The translations under genes and the position numbers were made by a program. Of a stretch of 64,000 nucleotides of DNA, positions 9,189 through 17,229 are shown piece by piece (the first letter of the stretch is position 1; each line of letters opens with the position of its first letter). This DNA comes from Erythrobacter sp. (lineage in GTDB: Bacteria > Pseudomonadota > Alphaproteobacteria > Sphingomonadales > Sphingomonadaceae): the NCBI GenBank assembly GCA_027311945.1, contig DAICXZ010000022.1:1-64000 (forward strand). Reading direction: 5' to 3'. The notes beneath the pieces were generated by a model. The model had not been told where the DNA came from, searched no databases, and saw nothing but the letters and a program-made list of their open reading frames with translations.

Positions 9189-10165
9189 GGTATCCCGCAT
9201 CTGAGAAGCTCGAGATCATCAGGATCGTCGAGCAGTCGCATCTGCCCGCCAAGCGGACGCTGGACCAGCTCGGCATCCCCCGCCGGACCTTCTATCGATG
9301 GTATGACCGCTACCTCGAAGGCGGGCCGGAGGCGCTAGAGGATCGGCCATCGGCGCCGAGCCGGGGGTGGAATCGCATCGGCAACGATATCCAGCAGCAG
9401 ATCGTCGAGATGGCGCTGAACGAGTCCGAGCTATCGCCCCGCGAGTTGGCTGTGCGCTTTACCGGCGAGAAGCGCTACTTCGTGTCGGAATCGACGGTTT
9501 ACCGGCTTCTGAAAGCCCATGACCTGATCACCAGCCCGGCCTTCATCGTGATCAAGGCGTCCGATGCGTTCCACACCAAGACGACGCGGCCGAACGAGAT
9601 GTGGCAGACCGACTTCACCTACTTCAAAATCATCGGTTGGGGCTGGGTGTATCTGTCGACCGTGCTCGACGACTTCTCCCGCTATGTCATCGCCTGGAAG
9701 CTTTGCACCACCATGCGCGCCGGGGACGTCACCGACACGCTGGAACTGGCGCTTGAAGCCTCGGGCTGTTCGTCAGCCAGGGTCGTGCAAAAGCCCAGGC
9801 TGCTCAGCGATAATGGTCCGAGCTACATCGCCGAGGAGCTGGCCCAATGGATCGGTGCCAACGGTATGAGCCATGTCCGCGGCGCCCCGATGCATCCCCA
9901 GACCCAAGGCAAGATCGAGCGCTGGCACCAGAACCTCAAGAACCGGATCCTGCTGGAAAATTACTTCCTGCCCGGCGATCTGGAGACCCGGATCGAGGCC
10001 TTCATCGACCACTATAATCACCGCCGATATCACGAAAGCCTCGGCAATGTGACGCCCGCCGACACCTACTTCGGCAGGGCAGACGCCATCATCCAACAGC
10101 GCGAAAGGATCAAACGGAAGACCATCGAACACCGACGCTTGCAGCACCGCAAGCTCGCCGCTTAA
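9185..10165 (+). CDS. IS3-family transposase orfB (DDE integrase)
   Basis: A 326-residue catalytic subunit. An N-terminal HTH_21-like region (LPAKRTLDQLGIPRRTFYRW) precedes the rve integrase core. The DDE residues are visible in MWQTDFTYF, LLSDNGPSY and QTQGKIERWHQNLKNRI. The C-terminal HYNHRRYHESLGNVTPADTY is the standard IS3 tail. It overlaps orfA by four bases and appears intact. Confidence 0.95.
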   Translation: MRYPASEKLEIIRIVEQSHLPAKRTLDQLGIPRRTFYRWYDRYLEGGPEALEDRPSAPSRGWNRIGNDIQQQIVEMALNESELSPRELAVRFTGEKRYFVSESTVYRLLKAHDLITSPAFIVIKASDAFHTKTTRPNEMWQTDFTYFKIIGWGWVYLSTVLDDFSRYVIAWKLCTTMRAGDVTDTLELALEASGCSSARVVQKPRLLSDNGPSYIAEELAQWIGANGMSHVRGAPMHPQTQGKIERWHQNLKNRILLENYFLPGDLETRIEAFIDHYNHRRYHESLGNVTPADTYFGRADAIIQQRERIKRKTIEHRRLQHRKLAA

Positions 10166-10239
10166 TATCAACCCCAGGACGAGGCCCGCGCTCCGCTAAT
10201 CAACGCCGCGATCTGCGCCAAATGTTCTGACGACAGACA

Positions 10240-10961
10240 GTCGTGAAGTAGTTCTGCTGGAGGCGCAGTCGCGGGTTCTGGCCCGTGTTGCAGGGGAAGA
10301 AGTGTCGCGCTTTATCGAAGCCGAGCACCGGGCTCACGGCGTTGACATCCATATCGAAGCGCTCGTCGAAGAGCTGCACGGTGTTGACGGGCAAGTTCGC
10401 GGGGTGATGCTGGCATCGGGCGAATATGTGCCATGCGATCTTGTCATTGTCGGGATTGGGATCGATCCGAACGTCGCCCCTTTGCTGGCAGCAGGCGCTG
10501 ACGGCTCGAATGGCGTCGATGTGGACGAGTTTTGCCAGACCAGCCTGCCGCACATCTATGCGATCGGCGACTGTGCCGCCCATGCGAACTCTTTTGCAGG
10601 AGGCAAGCACCTGAGGCTCGAAAGCGTGCAGAATGCCAACGACATAGCCATTACGGTTGCCAAGTCGGTGTGCGGAACACCGGAACCCTATTGCGCGGTG
10701 CCTTGGTTTTGGTCGAACCAGTACGATCTGAAGTTGCAGACCGTGGGACTGAATGTAGGGTATGATCAGACAGTCGTGCGCGGCGAGCCTTCGCGCCGGA
10801 AGTTCTCGGTAGTGTATCTGCGGCAGGGACAGGTAATCGAGCTCGACTGCGTGAACGCAATCAAGGACTATGTTCAAGGCCGCCGTCTGGTAGAGGAGAG
10901 CGTCGTGGCCGATCCAAAACGTCTGGCCGATGAGGAGGCGTCGCTCGGGAATGTGCGATGA
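10240..10961 (+). pseudogene. Ferredoxin reductase (FAD/NAD), N-terminally truncated
   Basis: The reading frame runs straight out of the IS3 right end: [20 protein letters not shown], then [18 protein letters not shown] (FAD-binding) and [20 protein letters not shown], the C-terminal domain of ferredoxin/rubredoxin reductases of the BenD/RubB/ThcD type. About 150-170 N-terminal residues, with the first FAD-binding fold, are missing. The gene would have supplied electrons from NADH to a ferredoxin for a cytochrome P450 or dioxygenase. A GTG at 10302 could start translation, but the product would lack the FAD dinucleotide motif and is almost certainly non-functional. Confidence 0.85.
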
Positions 10962-11064
10962 AATTGGTAGACCGATCTGGCCGATGAGACAGGGGTAATG
11001 CTGCGGGTATTATTTCAAAGATAATGAATAAAATGGCTATAAAACATATAGATGTGTTTTTAAA

Positions 11065-11086
11065 TCGAATCCCTCCCTCTCCGCCA
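11065..11086 (+). repeat. tRNA-Ser-like 3' end, probable attachment site
   Basis: The segment 11065-11086 ends in CCCTCCCTCTCCGCCA and is preceded by TCGAAT. It looks like the T-arm 3' strand, acceptor strand and CCA of a serine tRNA, but the rest of the tRNA is absent. An integrase gene begins about 115 bases downstream. The 16-base core recurs exactly at 13499-13514, which suggests attachment-site copies bounding a small island. Confidence 0.65.
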
Positions 11087-11109
11087 ATCCTTTTCAAAGG
11101 CCGCAGTTT

Positions 11110-11138
11110 CCCTGAAGCCCCAGCATTTCAGGGGTTTT
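11110..11138 (+). terminator. Possible rho-independent terminator
   Basis: CCCTGAA at 11110-11116 pairs with TTCAGGG at 11127-11133, followed by a short T run ending at 11138. The stem is short. It may end transcription entering the island. Confidence 0.45.
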
Positions 11139-11199
11139 TAACGTCCTTGCTGCTACATTTCTTGCTACACATAGTGTCGTTGCAGGGGATGATTTTCGC

Positions 11200-12111
11200 A
11201 TGAAGGCGGTCAAAGGCTACCGCTACCTGTATCGGCGCGGGGATCAGTTGTGTTTCCGCCGACGAGTGCCGTTGAACGCCCGTTCCGCGTTCGATGGCAA
11301 GGAGGAGGTGCAAAAGTCTCTAGGCACAAGCACCATCGCAGAAGCCCGGCACCTTCTAGCGATTGAAGTGGCAACCTTCGACAAGATGATTGCTGATGCT
11401 GCCGGGAAGCCTGTTGCCGATGCAGTGCGGCAAATCGTGCCGAGCAAGAAGCCCAGCGCGATAGAGATGGAAGAAGCGGTTCGGAAATGGCTATCCGAAC
11501 GTGTCGAGCGGGGCATGAACAGCGAGTTGGCCTCGACCAGTCCCGATGACGTGCAGCAAGTGTGGGATGGCCTTCAGGTCCAAGTCGAAAACGTGAAGCA
11601 AGGGATTTGCGCCTACACCGGCGCACGTGTGAATGAGATCACCCAGCTTAGAGCGGAAGATGTCAAAAACGAAAAAGGCATCTGGACAATCTACATCACG
11701 CCCGAGGCGGGAGGGGTCAAGGACGGCACGGCGCGCACCGTGGCCTTGCACCCTCACCTTCTGGAGCAGGGGTTCCATCGCACTATTGCAGGGAAGAGCG
11801 GCCCACTTTTTTACGATCCCGCTCTCCATCGGGGAGGAAGCGAGGGCAACCCCCAATACAAAAAGGTAGGCGAGTTTCTGGCGCGGTGGGTTCGTGAGGT
11901 GGGCGTAGACGATCCGAATGTCCCACCAAATCATGGTTGGAGGCACCGCTTCAAAACAGAGGCGCGCCGTGTGGGAATGGACGCGGAAACGCGCGATGCT
12001 ATACAAGGTCACGCTCCAAGGACCGAGGGTGAAGGCTACGGCAACATGCCAATCGAACCGATCTGGGCGGCAATCAGAAAGCTGAACCGGTATAAGATTG
12101 GCGGACCTTAG
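11200..12111 (+). CDS. Tyrosine integrase, internally deleted
   Basis: The 303-residue product starts with MKAVKGYRYLYRRGDQLCFR, the N-terminal signature of DUF6538-type phage integrases. Catalytic residues are visible: Arg143 in YTGARVNEI, His245 and Arg248 in HGWRHR, His271 in IQGHA and Tyr280 in GEGYG. Homologues are usually 400-500 residues with a core-binding SAM-like domain before the first Arg. Here residues 120-136 jump from an N-terminal linker to the catalytic domain, so an in-frame deletion of roughly 100-200 residues seems to have removed that domain. DNA binding and recombination are probably lost. It sits next to tRNA-derived repeats, as integrases do. Confidence 0.8.
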   Translation: MKAVKGYRYLYRRGDQLCFRRRVPLNARSAFDGKEEVQKSLGTSTIAEARHLLAIEVATFDKMIADAAGKPVADAVRQIVPSKKPSAIEMEEAVRKWLSERVERGMNSELASTSPDDVQQVWDGLQVQVENVKQGICAYTGARVNEITQLRAEDVKNEKGIWTIYITPEAGGVKDGTARTVALHPHLLEQGFHRTIAGKSGPLFYDPALHRGGSEGNPQYKKVGEFLARWVREVGVDDPNVPPNHGWRHRFKTEARRVGMDAETRDAIQGHAPRTEGEGYGNMPIEPIWAAIRKLNRYKIGGP

Positions 12112-12202
12112 GCAGCATAGCTTCCCAAGGTCCCTAACATTTGACGCACTTCTAAATGTGTCGCCGAGGGCAATGCTTCGTTGTGCAACGGGTTGCATCG
12201 GT

Positions 12203-12772
12203 TCATCTGCCCACTGCCGCCCTTGCCGCTTCCTCGGCCCCATACGCACCGGCATCTAGTAGTTTCTCATAGACATCCATTGCCCTCGTCCGAAGCGGGC
12301 CGTCGTTACGCTGCAACGCTATGGCCACCTGAACAAAGTCCCCGTCAATGAACCCCCGATGCCTTCCTCCGTGCTGGCCCACGATGAGGTCAGCAACACG
12401 TTCGGTGACATACATCACGGGCTCATCGAAGCCGGGATAGAGTAGCAAAGACTGGAGGCCGTCCGCGAACCTTCCGGTTAGAGATGCCTTCAAAACTGAC
12501 GGATTTTCCGCGATTGCCACGATTAACTCACGTGTGAAGTCGTCGGGCACAAGCGTGTCTTTCCTATCGACTGCCGAGGAAATTGCGTGGGCTTGATCTC
12601 CGTCAGCGCGAGAAACATGCTCCATGAGAAACGTATGCGCTCGCCTTCGCAGAGAGGGCTCATTCTCACGCCAAGCAGCAGCGGCAGAAAACAATCGTCC
12701 CGTGAGGTGCGAGGAAACGCCATCGTCGAGCATCGCTGCCATTGCGTTCGCGATCTCGCTGTCAGGTTCCAC
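12203..12772 (-). CDS. Helical protein of unknown function, probable C-terminal fragment
   Basis: A GTG-started 189-residue product with no family I can name. It is strongly helical (ASLTGRFADGLQSLLLYPGF; DEPVMYVTERVADLIVGQHG) and looks like HEAT/ARM-type repeats from the end of a large protein. Stop codons interrupt the frame just upstream, and no RBS precedes the GTG, so the N-terminal part seems to be lost. Its position inside an integrase island would fit a phage-defence or island cargo gene, but that is inference. Confidence 0.5.
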   Translation of the reverse strand: MEPDSEIANAMAAMLDDGVSSHLTGRLFSAAAAWRENEPSLRRRAHTFLMEHVSRADGDQAHAISSAVDRKDTLVPDDFTRELIVAIAENPSVLKASLTGRFADGLQSLLLYPGFDEPVMYVTERVADLIVGQHGGRHRGFIDGDFVQVAIALQRNDGPLRTRAMDVYEKLLDAGAYGAEEAARAAVGR

Positions 12773-13153
12773 TAGGATAACGGAAGTGATCTTCTTCGAT
12801 CATCCTCAAGGTGTGAAACCCGACAGCCTGTTAGTGAAAGCGGCAGCGCAGCAACTCGACCAGTGGCACGGGCGCTTCAGGACGATCTTGCAGGGCAATG
12901 AAAAAGCAGCATCACCACAGCCGTCATCGCTGCCCTCACAGGACGAAGCAACGCAACCGGGCTCATTCGGCAGACGGCGCGGTCTGATAGCACCAAGCTG
13001 ACATCGAAAGCTTGCCATGCTCGCCAGTGCGGGCTTCAGCAATGCCAGTTTTCCGCCATTTACAGCCTGATCTTGCTCCGGCGATTTGCTTGGAACTCGT
13101 CCGGTGCTAACCTCCGCTACCGGGAAACGAAGTATTCAAGGCGGTAGAGCGCA
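12773..13153. other. Stretch without a convincing gene
   Basis: About 380 bases. A plus-strand open frame reads EVIFFDHPQGVKPDSLLVKA and runs to the stop at 12999-13001, but no start codon or RBS fits it and it begins inside the antisense gene. It may be another decayed fragment. A modest inverted repeat (CAAGCT / AGCTTG) lies near 12992-13015. Confidence 0.4.
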
Positions 13154-13405
13154 ATGGGCACAAGTGCGGCATGGACGCCGGAACGGCGGGCGAAGCAGGC
13201 GGAGAACATCCGCCGATGGAAGCCGTGGAAGAAGTCCACTGGTCCCCGCACGCCAGAAGGCAAGGTTCGATCCAGCCGCAATGCGGACCGGGGCGTCGCG
13301 GCGATGGAAGCTCGCATCCTTGAAGCGCGGTTGCGGGTCCGAAGCGAGTTCGCGGCGTCCGCCGAAGATATGCTCCCCAGCATGATTGTCTCTCGCATCA
13401 TCTAA
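13154..13405 (+). CDS. Small basic protein of the mobile-element-associated WTPERR type
   Basis: An 83-residue product. AWTPERRAKQAENIRRWKPW and KKSTGPRTPEGKVRSSRNAD match a common small alphaproteobacterial protein found in prophages, islands and plasmids. The core resembles an AP2/HNH-associated or DNA-binding basic motif, but the function is not known to me. The ATG at 13154 fits the family start. Its presence supports this region being an island remnant. Confidence 0.7.
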   Translation: MGTSAAWTPERRAKQAENIRRWKPWKKSTGPRTPEGKVRSSRNADRGVAAMEARILEARLRVRSEFAASAEDMLPSMIVSRII

Positions 13406-13413
13406 TAGGGCCG

Positions 13414-13514
13414 TTGCTACATTTCTGGCTACACACGGCCCATGCGGTATGGCATCAATGCTTTGAAAAACGGGGCTTTTTGATATGTGGCGCTTTCTCC
13501 CTCCCTCTCCGCCA
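13414..13514 (+). repeat. Repeats matching the integrase-proximal region
   Basis: Two sequences shared with the left side of the island are found here. TTGCTACATTTCTGGCTACA at 13414-13433 resembles CTGCTACATTTCTTGCTACA at 11150-11169 just upstream of the integrase. CCCTCCCTCTCCGCCA at 13499-13514 is identical to 11071-11086. The two blocks occur in the opposite order from the left side, so this is not a simple direct repeat. It may be the scar of a second integrated element. Confidence 0.55.
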
Positions 13515-14108
13515 CTTACTTTTCTACAGCGTTGAATGTTGGGATTTCTTTAGGTGGCTTAATGTCCGCCCTTTTTTAGCCCATGCAACGCGATCCCTTG
13601 GTTTGATCGCCGTAATCGGTGTCGAAACCGCTTACCCAGCTTCACCGCTTCCATGTCTGCTTGGACGATGAGATCGAAGGGCTCGCTCACGAGCCTGTGG
13701 CCGAGCCGCAGCCGGGCACCGAAACTGGAGATCTCCTGCTTCATTGTTGCCGTGCTCGGAACCGATCCAGTCGCCGACGCAGAAAGGCGGCGGGACCCTT
13801 TGGCCCAATCATAGGCCCCGCTAATCCGCGCCAGGTTCGACATCGCGCCGGCGACCTGCGCAGGATCGTCAACCTGCCACCCGAGGAACTGGAACGCGCG
13901 ACGCTTGATGTCGTCGCGCCGAACTACGGGGCGACCGAGGACCAGGTTTCCCTCGCGGTGTCGCGTGCGCTCGGCGGGTAGGCTGCGGTAGGGACGATGT
14001 GCGCTAGGCTGCGTGTTTGCCCCGGCAGTAGGCGTGCCTGCCCACATCGCGGAGAACGCCTTCGGGCTGGAGGACGGGCTTTGCCCTGGTCCCCGCAGCC
14101 CGCCAACG
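13515..14108. other. Gene debris
   Basis: About 590 bases with two overlapping coding-like fragments. On the plus strand 13855-13981 reads RRIVNLPPEELERATLDVVA ending in AVSRALGG, similar in style to the C-terminal winged-helix region of DUF3320-type helicases. On the minus strand 13559-13890 reads NLARISGAYDWAKGSRRLSA and FGARLRLGHRLVSEPFDLIV, which I do not recognise. Neither has a believable start or full length. Decayed island cargo is the likeliest explanation. Confidence 0.4.
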
Positions 14109-15725
14109 TCAGACTCGATATGTATCGCGAATAATCTGTGCCGCCCGTTCTCCCACGACGGCGCAAGGCGCCTGGAGGTTGCCGGTCGGGACGGTGGGAA
14201 AGATTGATCCATCGGCAACCCGCAATCCTTCCACGCCCCGCACCTTGAGGCTCGCATCCACCACCGCCAGATCGTCGCGGCCCATCCGTGCTGTGCCGCT
14301 CTGGTGCCAGTAAGTCACAGCGGCGTCGCGCAGGAAGCGATAGTCGGTCGGGTTACCCTCGCCCGGAATCGCCTCTCGTTTGACGAACGGCGCAAATGAA
14401 GCAGCTGCGCCCAGGTCGCGGCAAAGTTTGACGCAGGCCCTAGCCGCCTCGACATCGGCCGGATCGGACAGCATGTTGGGATCGACGATCGGCGCCGCGT
14501 GCGGATCGCTCGAAGCGAGCCGCACATGGCCCCGGCTTTGCGGGTGGGCAAGCCCGCCGAACATCGTCCAGCCATGCTCCGGGACGCCCAGGGCGGCGGT
14601 GCGCTCACTCGGTACGGGAAATTCCACCTGGCACAGCAGCAGGTCGGGCGCGGTCAGATCGGGCCGCGATTTCCAGTACAGTTTGGCCTCGCTCCCGCTG
14701 TTGCGCGGGGCCAGCGGCTGGCGGTATTCCCAGGTGCAGCAGAAGGCGACATGATCCTGCAGGTTCTGGCCGACGCCGGGGATGTGCTCGACCACAGGAA
14801 TGCCGAGCCGTGCGAGCTCACCGCGCTCTCCCAGTCCCGACAGCATGAGCAGCTTTGGCGTGTTGATCGCGCCGGTCGAGACGATCACCTCGCTTCCCAC
14901 CCCGATCGACCAGATCTCGCCTGCCCGCTCGATCTCGACACCCGTTGCGCGGCGCCCATCGAAGAGAATGCGCCGGACCAGTGTGTCGGTCAGTATGGTC
15001 AGATTCGCGCGGTCCGCATAGGGTCGAAGATACGCCCGGTAGAGCGAATGGCGGCGACCGTCGCGCACCAGCATGTCAGAAATTGCGGCACCACCTTCGC
15101 CCTCCATCATGCGGCCGTTGGGGCTGCCGAAACGCGGGATGCCGAGTTCTTGCGCAGCATTTAGCAGCGCGCCCGCAATGGGGCTGGGATCGGCAGCAGG
15201 CTGAACCCAGACGGCGCCGTCGCTACCCCGGTAATGCGGGTCGGGCGCACCCTGCCAGTTCTCGATCCGGCGATAGATCGCCCGGACCGCGTCGGCTCCC
15301 CAGCCGGGATCGCCGGATATGGCAGCATAATGGTCCCAGTCGCTGCGATGGCCGTGCGCCCAGACCATGACGTTGACGCTGGATCCACCGCCGAGGCCCT
15401 TGCCCATCGACATCGACAGCGCGCGGCCATCGAGATGCGGGTTGGGTTCAGCCTGGAAGCCCCAATCGCGCTCGCTGCCCAGATTGGTCGGCCACAGGGC
15501 CGGGTCGAGCACGCTTTCGGCCTCGTCATCGCCGCCCGCTTCGATGAGGAGTACCTGGCAGTTGGCGTTCTCGGCGAGGCGTCGAGCGATAACCGAACCG
15601 GACGATCCTCCGCCGCAGACGATGAAATCATAGGACGGCTTCAAATTGGCATTGAGTCGTTTCTGGTTCTCGCGAGCGCGGCGTTCGAAATCGGCGATGT
15701 CGGTAGGGGTGGCTTGATGGTTCAT
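14109..15725 (-). CDS. GMC-family oxidoreductase (choline dehydrogenase-like)
   Basis: A 538-residue FAD enzyme that oxidises an alcohol to an aldehyde or ketone. The FAD fold motif (CGGGSSGSVIARRLAE) is at residues 37-52, with an N-terminal extension of about 30 residues before it. GMC signature 1 (GKGLGGGSSVNVMVWAHG), signature 2 (STGAINTPKLLMLSGLG) and the C-terminal catalytic region (TYWHQSGTARMG, PTGNLQAPCAVVGERAA) are all present. ATG at 15725 follows AAGGATAG. It is about 100 bases downstream of the alpha/beta hydrolase on the same strand and could share its promoter. The substrate is unknown; it is a distant paralogue of 38406-40001. Confidence 0.9.
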   Translation of the reverse strand: MNHQATPTDIADFERRARENQKRLNANLKPSYDFIVCGGGSSGSVIARRLAENANCQVLLIEAGGDDEAESVLDPALWPTNLGSERDWGFQAEPNPHLDGRALSMSMGKGLGGGSSVNVMVWAHGHRSDWDHYAAISGDPGWGADAVRAIYRRIENWQGAPDPHYRGSDGAVWVQPAADPSPIAGALLNAAQELGIPRFGSPNGRMMEGEGGAAISDMLVRDGRRHSLYRAYLRPYADRANLTILTDTLVRRILFDGRRATGVEIERAGEIWSIGVGSEVIVSTGAINTPKLLMLSGLGERGELARLGIPVVEHIPGVGQNLQDHVAFCCTWEYRQPLAPRNSGSEAKLYWKSRPDLTAPDLLLCQVEFPVPSERTAALGVPEHGWTMFGGLAHPQSRGHVRLASSDPHAAPIVDPNMLSDPADVEAARACVKLCRDLGAAASFAPFVKREAIPGEGNPTDYRFLRDAAVTYWHQSGTARMGRDDLAVVDASLKVRGVEGLRVADGSIFPTVPTGNLQAPCAVVGERAAQIIRDTYRV

Positions 15726-15829
15726 GATACTATCCTTCGACCGGACAAAGCTCCGCCATTGTGCGCAAGGCGGCAAAGCCCGCCGACGCACATCGGAAAT
15801 CCGGATTATGGTTCGTGGGGTAGGGGAAC

Positions 15830-16618
15830 TTAGTTGGCTTCACCCGGGGCTTGGCGGGCTGCTTCATCGATCACGTCGGCGACCACCCTGGGCTGGGTCA
15901 TGAAGACCGCATGGCTGGCCGCGACCTCGGTCACCTTCGCGCCGATGCGGTCCGCCATGTCGTGCAGCATGCGCTGGTCGAACGCGCGATCATCGGTGGC
16001 GATGACCGCCCAGCTCGGTTTGCTGCGCCAGGCGGCATTTTCGAGCACGGTGCCGAACACCGCCATGTTGATGGGAACCTGCGAATCCCTCAGGAACGCG
16101 GCGTCGGCCTCGGTAGCATCGGCGGCAAAGCCCGCGCGGAAGTTCTCGGCCTTGATGAAACCGAAGCCGTCATTGTGCGTGTCGATGACGAATTCGGGCG
16201 GCGTAGTGTAGCCGTCGTATTGCTGCGCCGTCGTCTCTCCGGCATCGGGCGAAAGTGCGGAAACGTAAACGAGCGCGCTGACCTTCGGGTGTACGCCTGC
16301 TTCGGTGATGACCGTTCCGCCCCAGCTGTGCCCGACCAGCACGGCCGGACCGTCTTGGCGATCAAGTGCCCTCTTGGTCGCAGCGACGTCGTCGGCCAGC
16401 GAGGTTAGCGGGTTCTGGACGATGGTCACACGGTATCCCCGCGCGGTCAGCTCGTCATAGACACCGCGCCAGCCCGATCCATCGGCGAAGGCACCATGCA
16501 CGAGAACCACGTTGCGCGATTGACTATGGGGCTCGTCCGGAGTGGATTTCTCTGTCGATTGCGCAGCGGTGGACACCGAAAGCGCAAGCATGGCCGCGAT
16601 GATTGGTCTGGTAGTCAT
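15830..16618 (-). CDS. Secreted alpha/beta hydrolase
   Basis: A 262-residue product with a short signal peptide (MTTRPIIAAMLALSVSTAAQ), then HGAFADGSGW (oxyanion region) and the nucleophile elbow GHSWGG. The late TEVAASHAVFMTQP supplies the likely catalytic histidine. Proteins of this type are esterase-like hydrolases of the periplasm with undefined substrates. It diverges from the DUF305 operon, and each direction has a copy of the motif GGAATAA-N15-GTCT, so joint control by an ECF sigma factor is likely. Confidence 0.85.
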   Translation of the reverse strand: MTTRPIIAAMLALSVSTAAQSTEKSTPDEPHSQSRNVVLVHGAFADGSGWRGVYDELTARGYRVTIVQNPLTSLADDVAATKRALDRQDGPAVLVGHSWGGTVITEAGVHPKVSALVYVSALSPDAGETTAQQYDGYTTPPEFVIDTHNDGFGFIKAENFRAGFAADATEADAAFLRDSQVPINMAVFGTVLENAAWRSKPSWAVIATDDRAFDQRMLHDMADRIGAKVTEVAASHAVFMTQPRVVADVIDEAARQAPGEAN

Positions 16619-16650
16619 AGGTCACGTCTTTCGTAGTTGCGATCCACGAG

Positions 16651-16676
16651 AGACAAGCAAGGCGCGTAATTATTCC
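16651..16676 (-). promoter_or_regulatory. Candidate ECF-sigma promoter for the hydrolase
   Basis: On the minus strand GGAATAA (16676-16670), 15 bases, then GTCT (16654-16651), 32 bases before the ATG at 16618. It has the same boxes and spacing as the divergent copy at 16734-16759. ECF sigma factors recognise -35 boxes of the GGAAT type, and an ECF gene is encoded in the adjacent operon. Confidence 0.6.
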
Positions 16677-16733
16677 CTCGGCCCAAATTAAATCGCGCTG
16701 TTTTGCCGACCGAAAGAAAATTTTCAGGCCGCT

Positions 16734-16759
16734 GGAATAATCGAGCTCCGTCGCTGTCT
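16734..16759 (+). promoter_or_regulatory. Candidate ECF-sigma promoter for the DUF305/ECF operon
   Basis: GGAATAA (16734-16740), 15 bases, GTCT (16756-16759), 33 bases before the ATG at 16793. Identical in boxes and spacing to the minus-strand copy at 16651-16676. I saw no other copy of GGAATAA with this spacing in the window. Autoregulation by the ECF factor at 18718 is inferred. Confidence 0.6.
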
Positions 16760-16792
16760 ACTCACCATGGCTAAACATGGGGTGATCATGAC

Positions 16793-17227
16793 ATGACGTT
16801 CGAAAGAGGTGCCAGCGCCGTACTGGCCATCTGCATTATGGCTGCCGCGTCCACCCCGGCCTCGGCAAAGGAAGCCGGTCATCATTCCGCGATGGCGGAT
16901 GCATCGACCTCTCGGATATCGCCGGAAGCTGCCGCTTTCCTCGCCGAAAACGAGCGGGCGATGGAGCGCATGATGGAATTGATGCACGCGGTGCCGACCG
17001 GGGACATCGACAAGGACTTCGTCACCATGATGATCCCCCATCATCAGGGCGCAATCGACATGGCGCGCGCCGTGCTGCGGTCGAGCCGCAATGAGGCGGT
17101 CAGGCGTCTCGCGCAGGAAATCATCGTCACCCAGGAAGACGAGATCCGGGCGATGCGGCTGGCGATCGGAATTCACGCAATCCCCGCCGCTTCGTCGGCC
17201 GGCGGTACAATCGGGCAGGGCCGCTGA
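16793..17227 (+). CDS. DUF305 periplasmic protein
   Basis: A 144-residue product with a signal peptide (AVLAICIMAAASTPASAKEA). The DUF305 core contains FVTMMIPHHQGAIDMARAVL, with the His-His pair typical of this ferritin-like helical family, and ends IIVTQEDEIRAMRLAI. DUF305 proteins often occur with copper or other metal-handling genes, but their chemistry is not settled. It is first gene of an apparent four-gene operon; the beta-propeller gene starts two bases after its stop. Confidence 0.9.
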   Translation: MTFERGASAVLAICIMAAASTPASAKEAGHHSAMADASTSRISPEAAAFLAENERAMERMMELMHAVPTGDIDKDFVTMMIPHHQGAIDMARAVLRSSRNEAVRRLAQEIIVTQEDEIRAMRLAIGIHAIPAASSAGGTIGQGR

Positions 17228-17229
17228 CC

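Larger units (their letters stand above)
7387..10239 (+). mobile_element. IS3-family element carrying a nested IS110-type gene
   Basis: Imperfect terminal inverted repeats delimit it: the left end begins TGTCCGCCGTCAGCG at 7387 and the right end finishes CTGACGACAGACA at 10239, with further pairing inward (GGC-CAGAT). The ends obey the TG...CA rule of IS3. orfA and orfB sit at the right; an IS110-type transposase on the minus strand occupies 7731-8765, between the left end and orfA. No matching target duplication is seen (GAC outside the left end, GTC outside the right), and the flanks belong to two different broken genes, so a deletion next to the element is likely. The boundary of the inner element is not settled. 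Confidence 0.75.

Noticed and set aside
13414-13671. An 85-codon plus-strand frame
   Set aside because: It covers repeat sequences at the island edge, has no RBS and no coherent protein features.
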